From JAXHMM01 sp964528445 (GTDB taxonomy: Bacteria > Bacteroidota > Rhodothermia > Balneolales > Balneolaceae): DNA of 64,000 nucleotides. Numbering within the stretch: position 1 is the first letter of the stretch; every line of letters starts with the position of its first letter. Where the stretch lies: the NCBI GenBank assembly GCA_964528445.1, contig CAZGSL010000008.1, positions 1 to 64,000 on the forward strand, given 5' to 3'. The position numbers and the translations under genes were made by a program. Shown here piece after piece: positions 19,301 through 28,353 of the stretch. The notes under the pieces were generated by a model, which was given only the letters and a program-made list of their open reading frames with translations, was not told the DNA's origin and did not search any database.

Positions 19301-19698
19301 ATGGTGATCCGGTTCTTGTAGAGATCGGTGACACCGCCTATGCCCTCGGTGTTGGCGGGCAGCGGAACCACGTTGGTCTGGGAGAAGTCGTTGTGCGAGT
19401 CGTATATGATCACCTGGATCCGGTCGGCGATCCGGTGGTTGAAATCCTCCTGGATCTGCTGGAGGGACGACTCCAGGGCGTAGGCCGAGAAGTTGGCGAG
19501 GTCGTAGTTTTTGGATTCGTAGTAGAAGATGTCAAAATGCTCCGACTGGATATACCGCCAGTCGAAATCTTCGTACTGAACCCGGTTCTGCCCGAACTGG
19601 AAATACTGGGCCCGCGTCTCGGAAACTCCCGCAAAAAGAAGCAGGCAGAGGGTTGCGATTGCTGCCGATCCCAAAAAAGAGCGGTGGATATTGCGCAT
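16297..19698 (-). CDS. Outer-membrane protein: peptidase-MA-like domain, TolB-type propeller, beta-barrel
   Basis: A 1133-residue protein with a signal peptide (about 1-30). Residues 45-280 form a gluzincin peptidase-like domain with HELVH at 148-152 and NEGLAEY at 181-187, so zinc ligands H148, H152 and E186 are likely. Residues 295-620 hold PD40/TolB-type propeller repeats (PAISPQGDKIAMI, TWSPDGSRLALS, AWSPDGTKIAFDG). From about 690 to the end is a surface-antigen/Omp85-like beta-barrel ending in a terminal Phe (ISIGIDF). In Bacteroidota such proteins are often labelled TolB or bacterial surface antigen. The function is unknown; surface or periplasmic proteolysis tied to envelope assembly is my inference. 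It is the last gene of the rqcH-led run. Confidence 0.85.
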   Translation of the reverse strand: MRNIHRSFLGSAAIATLCLLLFAGVSETRAQYFQFGQNRVQYEDFDWRYIQSEHFDIFYYESKNYDLANFSAYALESSLQQIQEDFNHRIADRIQVIIYDSHNDFSQTNVVPLPANTEGIGGVTDLYKNRITMPFNGDYDQFRSVLQHELVHAVINDMFYGGSAQSLVSGNVQIQIPTWFNEGLAEYMAVGWDTNTDMFMRDGLLNDYMPPIPQLSGYLAYRGGQSIWNYIVEEYGRQKIGEILNSARAQRSVGAAFRTSLGMGMEELNETWRDYYRKIYFPEVAAREDLDNFADLLTERGKLGTYNTSPAISPQGDKIAMITNERGYFDVVVLSAVDGEVLKTVIKGQDNVQFEELNILNPNLTWSPDGSRLALSAKSKGEDQLAIVEYETGEKQFIDFPELDAIGSVAWSPDGTKIAFDGNVGPRQDIFVYNIETRNFINVTDDAASDVGPAWGADSETIYFTSARGDNVELGTLLNNADLLKEDYMYTTDIYSVELGSGQVQRLTKTPEWNEKQPVTTREGRLLYISDRNGTQNVYEMNLEDRISTPLTNLLTGVLQISVSSDGSRLAVSSINEGYTDIFLIRQPLNRAKSEEPGANLWAQRRANESIGQRVPAVRYVKQMFDREMVTGSGDAAVDEQTEMAQAAAADTTREDTTGRDEEGNVDFRNYVFASDVREDSAFVAEYLDAGTFNPENNRTEDGRYTPRDYRLRFTTDLVYGSGGFSTYSGSYGLTQFVFSDMLGDHQVVFGTNLQLDLRNSTYYLNYGNYKNRWNWIFNFFHSASSFQGFSGQVYRFRNFGGGVTAQYPIDRFRRVEFSLTGIGLTQDFTVLGSSNVTNNSSQFLYPQVIYTSDNTLSGPITPIAGSRYSVSLTGSPPVGGSSLEFASLLGDYRKYFNLGSGYSFALRGAGAASFGQDSQTFFMGGMQGWINQRFNSDTPLPLDKLGETFITLPALPLRGHAFNAIHGDRFTLMNAEFRFPLFAAILPGPIPILPLYNITGTAFVDAGAAWGQTIRYQAPLTSGRQLTYYPERDSEGNLISQEKLDFRVQKERVRYFDNQQGQLLPVGQEPADPDSDRYAALPYREGDVLIGAGFGLRTIVFGLPLRYDVGWPYYRDGFDGSPIHYISIGIDF

Positions 19699-19720
19699 GG
19701 GGGAACCTGTTCATGTTGGG

Positions 19721-21904
19721 TTAGTGACCGTCGTCGACCAGCTTCAGGTCGATCTGGCGCTGGTCCACATCTGTTTTAACGACCTTGACGCGAATTTCTT
19801 TCCCAAGCTGGAATTCTTTTCCCTTATTGCGTCCCACAAGGCAGTGACGCTTCTCGTCGTACTCGTAATAATCGTCTTTCAGATCGCTGACGCGCACCAT
19901 CCCCTCGCAGTGAATATCCTTGAGATCCACAAAGATGCCGGCCTCGATCACGCCGCTGATCACCCCGTCAAAATCCTCACCCAGGTGTTCGCTGAGGTAC
20001 TCCACCTGTTTCAGCTTGACCGAGTCGCGCTCGGCGTTGACGGCCGCCCGCTCCCGCTCGCTGCAGTGCTCGCCGTGGGATTTCAGATCGCCGTAGCGGT
20101 ATCCCGGCTTGCCGGCCGCGTAATCCTTCAAAAGACGGTGCACGATAACGTCGGGATAGCGCCGGATGGGACTGGTGAAATGGGCGTAGTAGTCAAAACC
20201 CAGCCCGAAGTGGCCGATGTTGTCGGGACTGTACTCGGCTTTGGCCATCGCGCGCAGCATCAGATCGTTCACCGTCAGCTCCAGGGAGGTGTCCTCCACG
20301 TCGTTCAGGAGGGTATTGATCGCCTTGGAGCTCACCGTATGGCTGTCTACCCTGAAATCGATGCCGATCGGTTTCACGTTCTCCTCGATGTTGCGCAGTT
20401 TCTCCAGGTCCGGCATATCGTGCACACGGTAGAGAAAGGGGTGGTTGTCGCGGTCCTTCTTGCTCTTTCCCGCCTTCTCGCGCAGGTTTTCCACATGCCG
20501 GGCAACCGTCTGGTTGGCCATGAGCATGCACTCCTCGATGAGACGGTGCACAAAGAGGCGCTCCTTGAGCTCGATGTCGATCGGCTTGCCGTTCTCGTCC
20601 AGTATGAATTTTGGCTCGGGAGTCTCGAAGTTGATGCTCCCCTCCCGGAAACGCTTGTCGAGCAGCACGTGGGCCAGCTTCGCGGCCGTCTCCATCTGCG
20701 GGGAATAGTCGCTCTCCCGCTGGCCGTCAATCACCTCCTGCGCCTCCTCGTAGGTAAAGCGCCGGTCGGAATGGATGACCGTCTCCTCGATCGAGTAGTC
20801 CACCAGATCCCCGTCCGGGGCAATTTCCATCATGCAGCTGTAGGTCAGCTTGTCCTCGTTCGGGCGCAGGCTGCAGACGACGTTGCTCAGTTTCTCGGGG
20901 AGCATCGGGATGACGCGGTCCACCAGGTAGACGCTCGTGCCCCGCTTGAACGCCTCCTTGTCCAGTATCGAGTTGCGGGGCATGTAGTGGGTCACATCGG
21001 CAATATGCACGCCGAGCAGATAGTTGCCGTTCTGGAGCACCTTGATGCTGATGGCGTCGTCGAAATCTTTCGCATCGTCCGGATCGATGGTAAACACCAC
21101 CTCATCCCGAAGGTCCCGGCGGCGTTCGATCTCCTCAGGCGGAATTCCGGTGCGGATGTTTTCCGCGTAGTCCACCACTTCCTCGGGAAAGGGCGCTTTG
21201 AGCTGGTTCTCCGCCAGTATGGAGAGCATATTGGTGTCGTTCGTGCCCGCCTTGCCCAGCACCTGGACGATCCGGGCTTCGGGCAGCGAGCGCGGATGGA
21301 CCCAGTCCACCAGATCGAAGATCACCTTATCGCCGTCCTGCGCCCCGTCCACGTTCTCCGGCAGGATGAAGAAATCGGTGTGCGCGGAGTTCTGGTCGGG
21401 CTCGATCAGGAAATTCTTCTTGCCCTGGCGTCGGAGGGTGCCCACGAAAATGGAGTTGCCCCGCTCGAGCACCTCCAGGACCTTCCCTTCGGTCCGTCCT
21501 CCCCTGCCCTTGCCGCTGAAGACCTCCACCCGCACGGTGTCTTCCGGAAGGGCGGTCCCCAGGTTCTTGGAGGAGATACGGATATCCTCCTCCCTCCCCT
21601 CTACGATGAGATAGCCCGTTCCGTGACGGCTGATATCCATCTTGCCGGTGAGGACGTTGCCTTTCTGCCGGTTTCCGCCCCGTTTCTTCCGGTTATCCTG
21701 TGCCAGCTGAATGGCGCCCCCCTTCCGTTTCCGGATGAGGTTCCGGTCGTACAGGCTGTTGATGACGCTCTTGAGGTGCTGGTTGTCCTTTTTGCCGTCT
21801 ACCTTCAGAATATTTTGCAGTACGTCGAAGGGAAAGCTCGAATCCGGATTGTTTCCCAGAACTTCAAGGATAATTTTTTCAAAAGTCTTTTTCTGATCTG
21901 ACAT
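19721..21904 (-). CDS. rnr: Ribonuclease R (RNB-family 3'-5' exoribonuclease)
   Basis: Processive exonuclease that degrades structured RNA. The 727-residue protein has an N-terminal winged-helix region (1-65), cold-shock-type OB folds (about 75-230), the RNB catalytic domain and a C-terminal S1 domain (about 640-725). The metal-binding motif TIDPDDAKDFDDAIS at 272-286 holds the catalytic aspartates. HIADVTHYM and TSPIRRYPDVIVHR are also seen. It ends 22 bases before the outer-membrane protein gene and starts 61 bases after tamB on the same strand. Confidence 0.97.
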   Translation of the reverse strand: MSDQKKTFEKIILEVLGNNPDSSFPFDVLQNILKVDGKKDNQHLKSVINSLYDRNLIRKRKGGAIQLAQDNRKKRGGNRQKGNVLTGKMDISRHGTGYLIVEGREEDIRISSKNLGTALPEDTVRVEVFSGKGRGGRTEGKVLEVLERGNSIFVGTLRRQGKKNFLIEPDQNSAHTDFFILPENVDGAQDGDKVIFDLVDWVHPRSLPEARIVQVLGKAGTNDTNMLSILAENQLKAPFPEEVVDYAENIRTGIPPEEIERRRDLRDEVVFTIDPDDAKDFDDAISIKVLQNGNYLLGVHIADVTHYMPRNSILDKEAFKRGTSVYLVDRVIPMLPEKLSNVVCSLRPNEDKLTYSCMMEIAPDGDLVDYSIEETVIHSDRRFTYEEAQEVIDGQRESDYSPQMETAAKLAHVLLDKRFREGSINFETPEPKFILDENGKPIDIELKERLFVHRLIEECMLMANQTVARHVENLREKAGKSKKDRDNHPFLYRVHDMPDLEKLRNIEENVKPIGIDFRVDSHTVSSKAINTLLNDVEDTSLELTVNDLMLRAMAKAEYSPDNIGHFGLGFDYYAHFTSPIRRYPDVIVHRLLKDYAAGKPGYRYGDLKSHGEHCSERERAAVNAERDSVKLKQVEYLSEHLGEDFDGVISGVIEAGIFVDLKDIHCEGMVRVSDLKDDYYEYDEKRHCLVGRNKGKEFQLGKEIRVKVVKTDVDQRQIDLKLVDDGH

Positions 21905-21965
21905 CTATCTTTTTTCTTTCGGTGATTTGCGTGCTTTCTGTAAACACAATTTTTATTTCGATCAT

Positions 21966-24900
21966 TTAATCCCCCGTTCCCTCCTCCCGTCCTCCCCCGA
22001 AAAGGCCCCGGAAAAAATTCCCGATGCGCCGCATGAGCCCCTCCCAGGTATTGAACTGCATCTCTGCCTCCAGGCCGAGACCGTCGACCGAGGGAGTCAC
22101 TTCCCCGGTCCGGGAGTTGGTGGCGACACTGCCGAAAACCTGGTCCTGCCGGTGAAAGGCGGTCAGGGAAAGTCCCCTCCCGAGCCGGTATGTGGCGTTC
22201 AGGTCCCCGATGCGCTCCCCGATGGTCGTCTCCCCGGTTATCTGCCCCTCCCTGCGCAAGATAAGGCGATCGTTGTAAAGCCGCAGGGCGATACCCAGAT
22301 CAATTTCGTTGTAGGTGTTCAAATTGAAGTCAATATCGAAGCGGCTCACGTCATTGTTTAATAACGAGTTTATTTGATTGGATAGCAACGGGCTGATTAC
22401 CTGGTTGGATATAAGAGGATTGATCACGGCGGACCCGCGCGTGAGGCTTTGGCTGAGGTTGGAGGTCGCCTGGTCGGTGCCCTGAACGGGGATAAACCGG
22501 TCGGACAAAAGGATGCTGGTGGCCTGCAGCAGCTTCTGCTGTTCGTCCCTGTTGATCTGGCTGATGGTGTAGGAGAGGGTGGAGTTGGAAGAGAGTTCCA
22601 GGGAGTTGGGGAGCCGGAAATAGTAGCTGTTGCTTACGCTGCCCACCGTACCGGTAATATCCACGACCAGCTCCACCGGCACCCGGCGGCCTCCCTCCTC
22701 CAGAGCATCCTCCGGGGTGCCGGACCCGCGGTAGTTGAGCATGGAGACGTCGGGCCGCGCGCGGTAGACCGCACTGATGTCCAGCTGGGCGTTGTCGGGA
22801 TTCCCCTGCCACGTTATGGTTCCTCCCGGCTCCAGGTCAAGCTGGCGGCTGATAATCTCGCCGGTCACAAACTGGTAGGATCCGCCGGTAATTTCGTACT
22901 GCCCGAACATCTGGACCTGCTCGTCCTGCATGGTCAGCCGCATCTGTCCGCTGCCCCGGGAGGAGAGCACTTCCCCTACCACCCGGTCGAAGATCAGCTC
23001 CACATTGACGTTTTCGGAAGCGTGGAACTGCAGATCCAGGTCGAACCGCTCGTTGAACGTAAGGTTTGCAAGGACGGCTTCCAGGGCCTCGTCCCCCATT
23101 TCACCGCTCGGTTCGGGTCCGGTGAGTTCCCCGCCTCCCGCCCCGAGGCTGTCGTCCGTTAGGTCGAAAGTGTCCACGAACCGGATAAACGAACTGCCCT
23201 CGCTCAGTTCGGTCTCCTCCATAAGGGGAATGGAGACCCTTGAGTCGGACGTAACTTCGACCTCCTGCTCGGTCCTCAGTACCAGATCGGTATTGGAGCC
23301 GGAGAGCCGCGCGCGTCCCGTACCGGCCACGCTGCCGTAGAAAGGCACGTCGGGATCGTAGCTGTTGTTCAGGAAACGCAGCTCATTCATGTCAAGGACG
23401 AGGTCCAGATAGGTAATGGGGCGAAAATCATTCAGATCCACCGTCCCCCACAGGGTGCCCGTACCGCCCTGCTCGTCACGGACGTCCAGGGAATCCAGGC
23501 GGACCCCTTCATGACGGTCAAACGCAACGGGGCCGCTCACATAGTAGTCGGTATCCAGGAATTTCGGCCTCAGGTAGACGTCGCTGACCTGGAACCCGGC
23601 ATTGAAATCGTATTCCCGCAGGTTACCGGTCAGCCACCCCTCTCCGCTGCCCTCTCCCTCGACCTGCTGCAGGGGATTGAGCAGGGGGGTAAGCACCCAG
23701 AGATCGATCTCCCTGAAATCGGCGTTGAAGTGGTAGACGGTATCCTGAGGCTGGTCCAGGTCGGGCGGTACGAACCATCCGTCCAGCCGAATGTTCTGCC
23801 CCACCTGGTCGTTCTCCGCCAGGTACTCCCCGTAGCGCGTGGAGTCGGTCAGGATATCAATGCGGGTATCGAACCGGTCGCGCTGTTCGTTCAGCCGGCT
23901 GTTGAACCGCACGTCTCCCACGGGACGGCCGTTCAATGTGAAACGGTCCACCGTCAGCTCGCCCTGGACCGACGGCTGGCGCGTGAGCGAGCGGGTGAGC
24001 AGGTTGCCGTTCAGCTCACCCGCGAACTCGTGTTCCCCGCGGATCAAGGAAGAGATGCGCCCGAGGCTCACGTTCCGGATGGTATATTCGAGTGATTTTT
24101 CCGGGAGAGGGCTCATGGTGCCGTCCACCCGGAGAAACTCATCCCTGCTTCGGAATACAAAATCCTCGAACGTCACCTCGCCCGACCGGTTGAACAGCAG
24201 CCGGGGGACATCCTGGGCGCTCCAGGCATACGTCTCGTTTCCGGCCAGAAAACGGGTGATCCGGGTGCTGAGCAGGGAGTCGCTGTAGACCGCCTCCATC
24301 TCCACGTCGAGATCGGCTTCCCCGCCGATGGAACCGATCTGCTGGCGGAACCGGATGGAGTCCCGACTGACCGTAAGGCCCGTGGCCGCGCTGTCGAGCT
24401 GCAGCACGCCCGCGTCGATCTGTCCGAACCGCGACTGGAAATCCAGGCTGGCATACTCCTTCAGCAGGCGGTCGCTGCGGAGGCTGGCCGTCAGCTGAAG
24501 TTCGCTCTCCCGCAGTTCCGATGAGCCGTACCGCAGGGTGTCGGCATTGAGCGAGGTATTCAGCAGGAGCCTCTCCCCGCTGGTATTGGCGTTAAAGCTG
24601 AGGGTGGCATCGGTGCGGATCTCCGGCAGGCCCGGCAGGTAGTGCCGCAGCAGGTCCAGGTTCCTGAAACGGAGCGATCCCTCCAGGCTGAGCGGCCGTT
24701 CGGGAGCAACGGCGGCCCGTAGGGTGTCGGGCTCTTCCAGCAGCATTTCCTGGCGGAACTGGCGGAGGGCGTAATCGGCCCAGTACCCCCCCTGCCGGTA
24801 GATCTCTGAAGGCACGATGGTGCCGTCCAGGGTTAGATCGAAAAATGAGCTGGTCAGCCGCAGGGTACGGCTCTCCTGGTCCGGCTCGTCGATGTCCACA

Positions 24901-26666
24901 TAGAACTGGTGGGGGCGCAGCGTATCTCCCTCCACCACAGCCCTGGTGATGTCCAGGTTCGCCCGGCCCTGGAGAATATCCATCGAGCGTCCCTGAAATT
25001 CGGCGCTGTACTCCATGGAAAGGTCGGTGGGGGAGACGGGAAGGCGGGGGAACAGCCGGCCGATATCGAGGCTTCCGGCGCTGCCCTTTAGATTGAAAAC
25101 GGGCTGTTCCCCGCTGAAATCCACCGATCCGGTGCCGTCCAGCTCCTGCCGTCCCGAGCGAAAGGCATAGCGATGCTCCAGGGATCCGCCCGAAAGCGAG
25201 CCCGACAGCGTGAGCCGGTCCACGGGCATCCCGAAGGCACTGCTCTCGGTAAATTCGGCGGAGAAATCGGCCGCGGCCTCCCCCGGATCCAGACCGTTTC
25301 CGGCAAAACTGCCTTCAAAATAGAGTCGGGTACTGTCCCTTTCGTAACCGGCCAGCGGCGCCAGGTCCACCTCGCTCCCCTTCAGCGACAGGTCGTAGCG
25401 GTAGGGCGGTGCGATCCTTGTCCCCCCGGAGAGCCGGAGCTCGCCGTGCAGCGGACTGCGGAGCTGGAGCTCTACCTCCGTCGAATCGGCCGATCCACTA
25501 ATCGTCCCGCCGGCCCTGAGCTCCTGCAGCGCTGCGGGCACGGTTGTAGGAAGGGGGCCCGTGAGGCGTTCCATATCCGACCGGTGCAGCACCAGGTTCA
25601 GCAGGCTTGCGCGATAGCGAAAACGTTCGGACCGGCCCGGGTTCGCCACGAATCCGCCGCCCGACAGGGTGCTCTCGCCGAAGCCCATCCTCACTTCGTC
25701 CACATACAGGGAGTCCAGTCCTCCCTCGGCGTGAAATCGGAAATCGAACGGCTCTTCGACGCCGGAGAGGTCGGGAAACAGGCTGCCCAGATCGCCGGGC
25801 AGCAGCCGGGAAGACTGCAGGCTGAGATCGTACCGGGCCCCGGCAAGCTGGCGGCTCACCTCACCTGCGTAGAGGTCCACTCCGTCAATCTCCCCGGAGA
25901 TCCTCAATTCCGACCCCCCCGCCCGGATGCCGAAGCCGTTGAATTCCAGGTAGCGCCGGTCGTTGTAAATCTGTCCGCTCGCCTCAATATATCCCGCGCG
26001 AAGCCCCTCGACCTGCAGCTCGAGCGACTGGATGTCCCAGAAGCGCTGCTGTGCGTTCAACTCCAGGAAAAAACCGGCGTTGATACTGTCCACGCGCAGC
26101 GGATCGGGCAGGTTCACGGCCGGCGTACCACAGCAGCCGTGGTTTTCAACCAGCAGGCTTCCGCCGCTGATCCGCACATCCGGGGCCAGGATCTCAATCT
26201 CCCGAATCCAGGAAAGCCAGTCCGTTTCCCCCGCCTGCCGGGGCGTCAATGCCTCAGCGAGACTGCTTCTCCCCTCCCGGCCCGCCAGGCGGACCCGGGG
26301 ATTCTTCACGGTGAAACCGGTTACGCTGAGCGTCTTGCGCAGCAGGTTCCAGGTATCAATGCGGAGCTCCACCTGCTCGATCGTCACCAGCGTATCGGTC
26401 GGTCTGTTTTCGGCGGACGCATGCCGCAGGGTCACACTGTCCAGGCGGGCGCTGAACGGCAGCACGCCCTCCAGGCTGCCGATATCCAGTTCGGACGGGT
26501 AATTGTTTCGGAAATCGCGCTCCAGGCGGTCAACGACAAACTGACGGCTGAATTCGGTCTGCAGCACGCCGAAAGCAATGCCGCCCGCCGCCAGCACCAC
26601 GATAAGGAGGATCCAGGCGGCGGCCCAGAAGAATTTCCATGCTTTATGTATCCAGCGCAGCAGCAA
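21966..26666 (-). CDS. tamB: TamB family (DUF490) translocation/assembly protein
   Basis: Long bridge-like protein of 1566 residues anchored by one N-terminal helix (about 8-32: KFFWAAAWILLIVVLAAGGI). The body is thousands of bases of beta-strand repeats resembling the AsmA/TamB hydrophobic groove. The C-terminal 400 residues carry the DUF490 block (GSYQFVTGEIISRQLDLEPG, GGTITWQGNPDNAQLDI, PELVVDIT-like strands). Such proteins carry lipids or help barrel proteins across the periplasm. The start is a TTG only six bases after the aroB stop and in the same frame; no ATG is available near the anchor helix. Confidence 0.9.
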   Translation of the reverse strand: MLLRWIHKAWKFFWAAAWILLIVVLAAGGIAFGVLQTEFSRQFVVDRLERDFRNNYPSELDIGSLEGVLPFSARLDSVTLRHASAENRPTDTLVTIEQVELRIDTWNLLRKTLSVTGFTVKNPRVRLAGREGRSSLAEALTPRQAGETDWLSWIREIEILAPDVRISGGSLLVENHGCCGTPAVNLPDPLRVDSINAGFFLELNAQQRFWDIQSLELQVEGLRAGYIEASGQIYNDRRYLEFNGFGIRAGGSELRISGEIDGVDLYAGEVSRQLAGARYDLSLQSSRLLPGDLGSLFPDLSGVEEPFDFRFHAEGGLDSLYVDEVRMGFGESTLSGGGFVANPGRSERFRYRASLLNLVLHRSDMERLTGPLPTTVPAALQELRAGGTISGSADSTEVELQLRSPLHGELRLSGGTRIAPPYRYDLSLKGSEVDLAPLAGYERDSTRLYFEGSFAGNGLDPGEAAADFSAEFTESSAFGMPVDRLTLSGSLSGGSLEHRYAFRSGRQELDGTGSVDFSGEQPVFNLKGSAGSLDIGRLFPRLPVSPTDLSMEYSAEFQGRSMDILQGRANLDITRAVVEGDTLRPHQFYVDIDEPDQESRTLRLTSSFFDLTLDGTIVPSEIYRQGGYWADYALRQFRQEMLLEEPDTLRAAVAPERPLSLEGSLRFRNLDLLRHYLPGLPEIRTDATLSFNANTSGERLLLNTSLNADTLRYGSSELRESELQLTASLRSDRLLKEYASLDFQSRFGQIDAGVLQLDSAATGLTVSRDSIRFRQQIGSIGGEADLDVEMEAVYSDSLLSTRITRFLAGNETYAWSAQDVPRLLFNRSGEVTFEDFVFRSRDEFLRVDGTMSPLPEKSLEYTIRNVSLGRISSLIRGEHEFAGELNGNLLTRSLTRQPSVQGELTVDRFTLNGRPVGDVRFNSRLNEQRDRFDTRIDILTDSTRYGEYLAENDQVGQNIRLDGWFVPPDLDQPQDTVYHFNADFREIDLWVLTPLLNPLQQVEGEGSGEGWLTGNLREYDFNAGFQVSDVYLRPKFLDTDYYVSGPVAFDRHEGVRLDSLDVRDEQGGTGTLWGTVDLNDFRPITYLDLVLDMNELRFLNNSYDPDVPFYGSVAGTGRARLSGSNTDLVLRTEQEVEVTSDSRVSIPLMEETELSEGSSFIRFVDTFDLTDDSLGAGGGELTGPEPSGEMGDEALEAVLANLTFNERFDLDLQFHASENVNVELIFDRVVGEVLSSRGSGQMRLTMQDEQVQMFGQYEITGGSYQFVTGEIISRQLDLEPGGTITWQGNPDNAQLDISAVYRARPDVSMLNYRGSGTPEDALEEGGRRVPVELVVDITGTVGSVSNSYYFRLPNSLELSSNSTLSYTISQINRDEQQKLLQATSILLSDRFIPVQGTDQATSNLSQSLTRGSAVINPLISNQVISPLLSNQINSLLNNDVSRFDIDFNLNTYNEIDLGIALRLYNDRLILRREGQITGETTIGERIGDLNATYRLGRGLSLTAFHRQDQVFGSVATNSRTGEVTPSVDGLGLEAEMQFNTWEGLMRRIGNFFRGLFGGGREEGTGD

Positions 26667-26672
26667 TGTCGG

Positions 26673-27776
26673 TCACTCAGCGGTTTGGGTTACCATGCGG
26701 AAGGCGTAGTTCCAGGACTCCTCCACCAGACGGGCGGCGGGCGCCCGTTGCAGGCGGGGCTCCCCCCAGCGGTCCAGCAGCACCAGATGCAGCTCTTTCT
26801 CTTTCACCTTCTTGTCTCTTTTCATCGCCTCCATAAGCTCTTCCGTGCGTTCCGAATACCGGTCGTACGGCGCCCGGTACAGGGAGAGAAACGGCCCGAA
26901 CCGGGCCGGGTCCACCGGGGCGCCCAGCTCTTCCGAGGCGCGCGTCGCCGCGATCATCCCCAGGAAAACGGCCTCCCCGTGGGAGATATTTCCGTATCCG
27001 GCTATCTTTTCCAGTGCGTGGGCATAGGTATGCCCGAAATTCAGAAAGGCCCGGCTTCCCGACTCCAGCATATCCTCTTCCACGATTTCAGCCTTGATGC
27101 GGGCGCTGCGGAAAACCAGGTCGCTCCATAGGTCCGACGGACCGAAGCCCTCGCTGACCGCAAGCCGAAGCTCTTCGAAGAGTTCCGGTCGCCGGATGGC
27201 GGCGTATTTGAGCATCTCCGCCAGGCCGTTGACCCACTCCTCCTCCGGGAGAGTCTGCAGAAACCGGAGCTGGGCGAAGACCGCATCCGGCTGGTAAAAG
27301 GATCCGACCAGGTTCTTGCCGGCGGCGTGGTTGACGCCGGTCTTCCCCCCCACGGAGCTGTCCACCATCGCCAGGAGCGTCGTGGGCATGTGAATCAGGG
27401 GGATCCCCCTTAGAAGCGTGGAGGCGGCGAAACCCGCCAGATCTCCCGTCACGCCGCCGCCGACGGCCAGCAGTGGGGTATTGCGTTCGGGGGCGGATTC
27501 CATGAGGGCGTCGGTTAGCCGCCGCCACTCCTCCACCGACTTGCTCCGCTCTCCCTCCGGAATCACTGCCGTCACGCATTCGCCGAACTGTTTCCCGCAC
27601 TCCCGGCGGAGGGTCTCCCCGTGAAGGTCGTCCACGTTCTCATCGATGGCCAGAAGAAGGCGCGACGGGGCGTAGCGCTCCCCGCAGAAGCGGCGGAAGG
27701 AGTCCCACAAATCCTCTCCCGCCTCGTAGGGGTAGGAGAAGTCGAGGGACGTGCTGAGCTTAAAGGTCTGAGACAT
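26673..27776 (-). CDS. aroB: 3-dehydroquinate synthase
   Basis: Second step of the shikimate pathway, converting DAHP to 3-dehydroquinate with NAD and a divalent metal. The 367-residue protein shows the NAD-binding AVGGGVTGDLAGFAAS (105-119), MPTTLLAMVDSSVGGKTGVN (130-149), NGLAEMLKYAA, and the metal-binding FGHTYAHALE and ISHGEAV segments. It overlaps aroK by 17 bases and is followed, in the same frame after a TGA, by tamB. Confidence 0.97.
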   Translation of the reverse strand: MSQTFKLSTSLDFSYPYEAGEDLWDSFRRFCGERYAPSRLLLAIDENVDDLHGETLRRECGKQFGECVTAVIPEGERSKSVEEWRRLTDALMESAPERNTPLLAVGGGVTGDLAGFAASTLLRGIPLIHMPTTLLAMVDSSVGGKTGVNHAAGKNLVGSFYQPDAVFAQLRFLQTLPEEEWVNGLAEMLKYAAIRRPELFEELRLAVSEGFGPSDLWSDLVFRSARIKAEIVEEDMLESGSRAFLNFGHTYAHALEKIAGYGNISHGEAVFLGMIAATRASEELGAPVDPARFGPFLSLYRAPYDRYSERTEELMEAMKRDKKVKEKELHLVLLDRWGEPRLQRAPAARLVEESWNYAFRMVTQTAE

Positions 27777-28353
27777 GGGTGCGGATCTTTCTCGCGAGTC
27801 GGTCGGCCAGTTCGGCGGGCGTTTCCCCCTCCAGCGGAGAGACGGTCAGTTCGGCCTGCTCGTAGCGGGGCCTCCTTTCTTCGTACAAGGCTTTCAGCTC
27901 CTCTTTTTTGTCCTCGTCATCAGCCGGCTTCCCCATCTCCGCGTTTTCGGGCGCGGCCAGGGGACGTTCGCGGTCGCCCGCAATTCGGTGGAAGATAACG
28001 GAAAATGGGGTATCAATAAATACAAGCAGTCCCCTGCGTTTCAGGCGGTCGGCGACCCGGCGGTCCTGCAGCGCGCCGCCGCCGAGGGCGATCACCCCGG
28101 AACCCGACTCCGCCAGGCGGTCCAGGGAGGCGCGCTCCCTCCGCCGGAATCCCTTCTCCCCCTCGCGCCGGAAGATCTCCGGTATCTCCATGCCGGCCTC
28201 CCCTGCAATCACCCGGTCCAGGTCCGTGAACTCCCTCTCCAGTCTCGCCGCGAGCTCCCTGCCCGCGGAGGTTTTGCCGGCTCCCATAAAACCGCAGAGC
28301 CAGATGCGCTCCGGGAGTCCGTCGCGGTTACGAATGTCGCTTCCGCTATTCAT
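27760..28353 (-). CDS. aroK: Shikimate kinase
   Basis: Phosphorylates shikimate at O3. The 197-residue protein has a P-loop GFMGAGKTSAGR (21-32), the shikimate-binding DLDRVIAG region, RRRERASL, and VIALGGGALQ (86-95). The lid and RPLA segment (GDRERPLAA) are present. An acidic and lysine-rich insert (NAEMGKPADDEDKKEE) sits after the lid. It overlaps rqcH by eight bases and aroB by 17, so translation of the three is probably coupled. Confidence 0.94.
   Translation of the reverse strand: MNSGSDIRNRDGLPERIWLCGFMGAGKTSAGRELAARLEREFTDLDRVIAGEAGMEIPEIFRREGEKGFRRRERASLDRLAESGSGVIALGGGALQDRRVADRLKRRGLLVFIDTPFSVIFHRIAGDRERPLAAPENAEMGKPADDEDKKEELKALYEERRPRYEQAELTVSPLEGETPAELADRLARKIRTHVSDL

Noticed and set aside
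19691..21901. A 736-codon open frame on the plus strand
   Set aside because: It lies exactly opposite rnr, whose motifs are unmistakable. The high-GC codon bias leaves the opposite strand open; the translation shows no family pattern.
25173..27131. A 652-codon open frame opposite tamB and aroB
   Set aside because: It crosses two real genes in antisense and has no recognisable domain or start signal.
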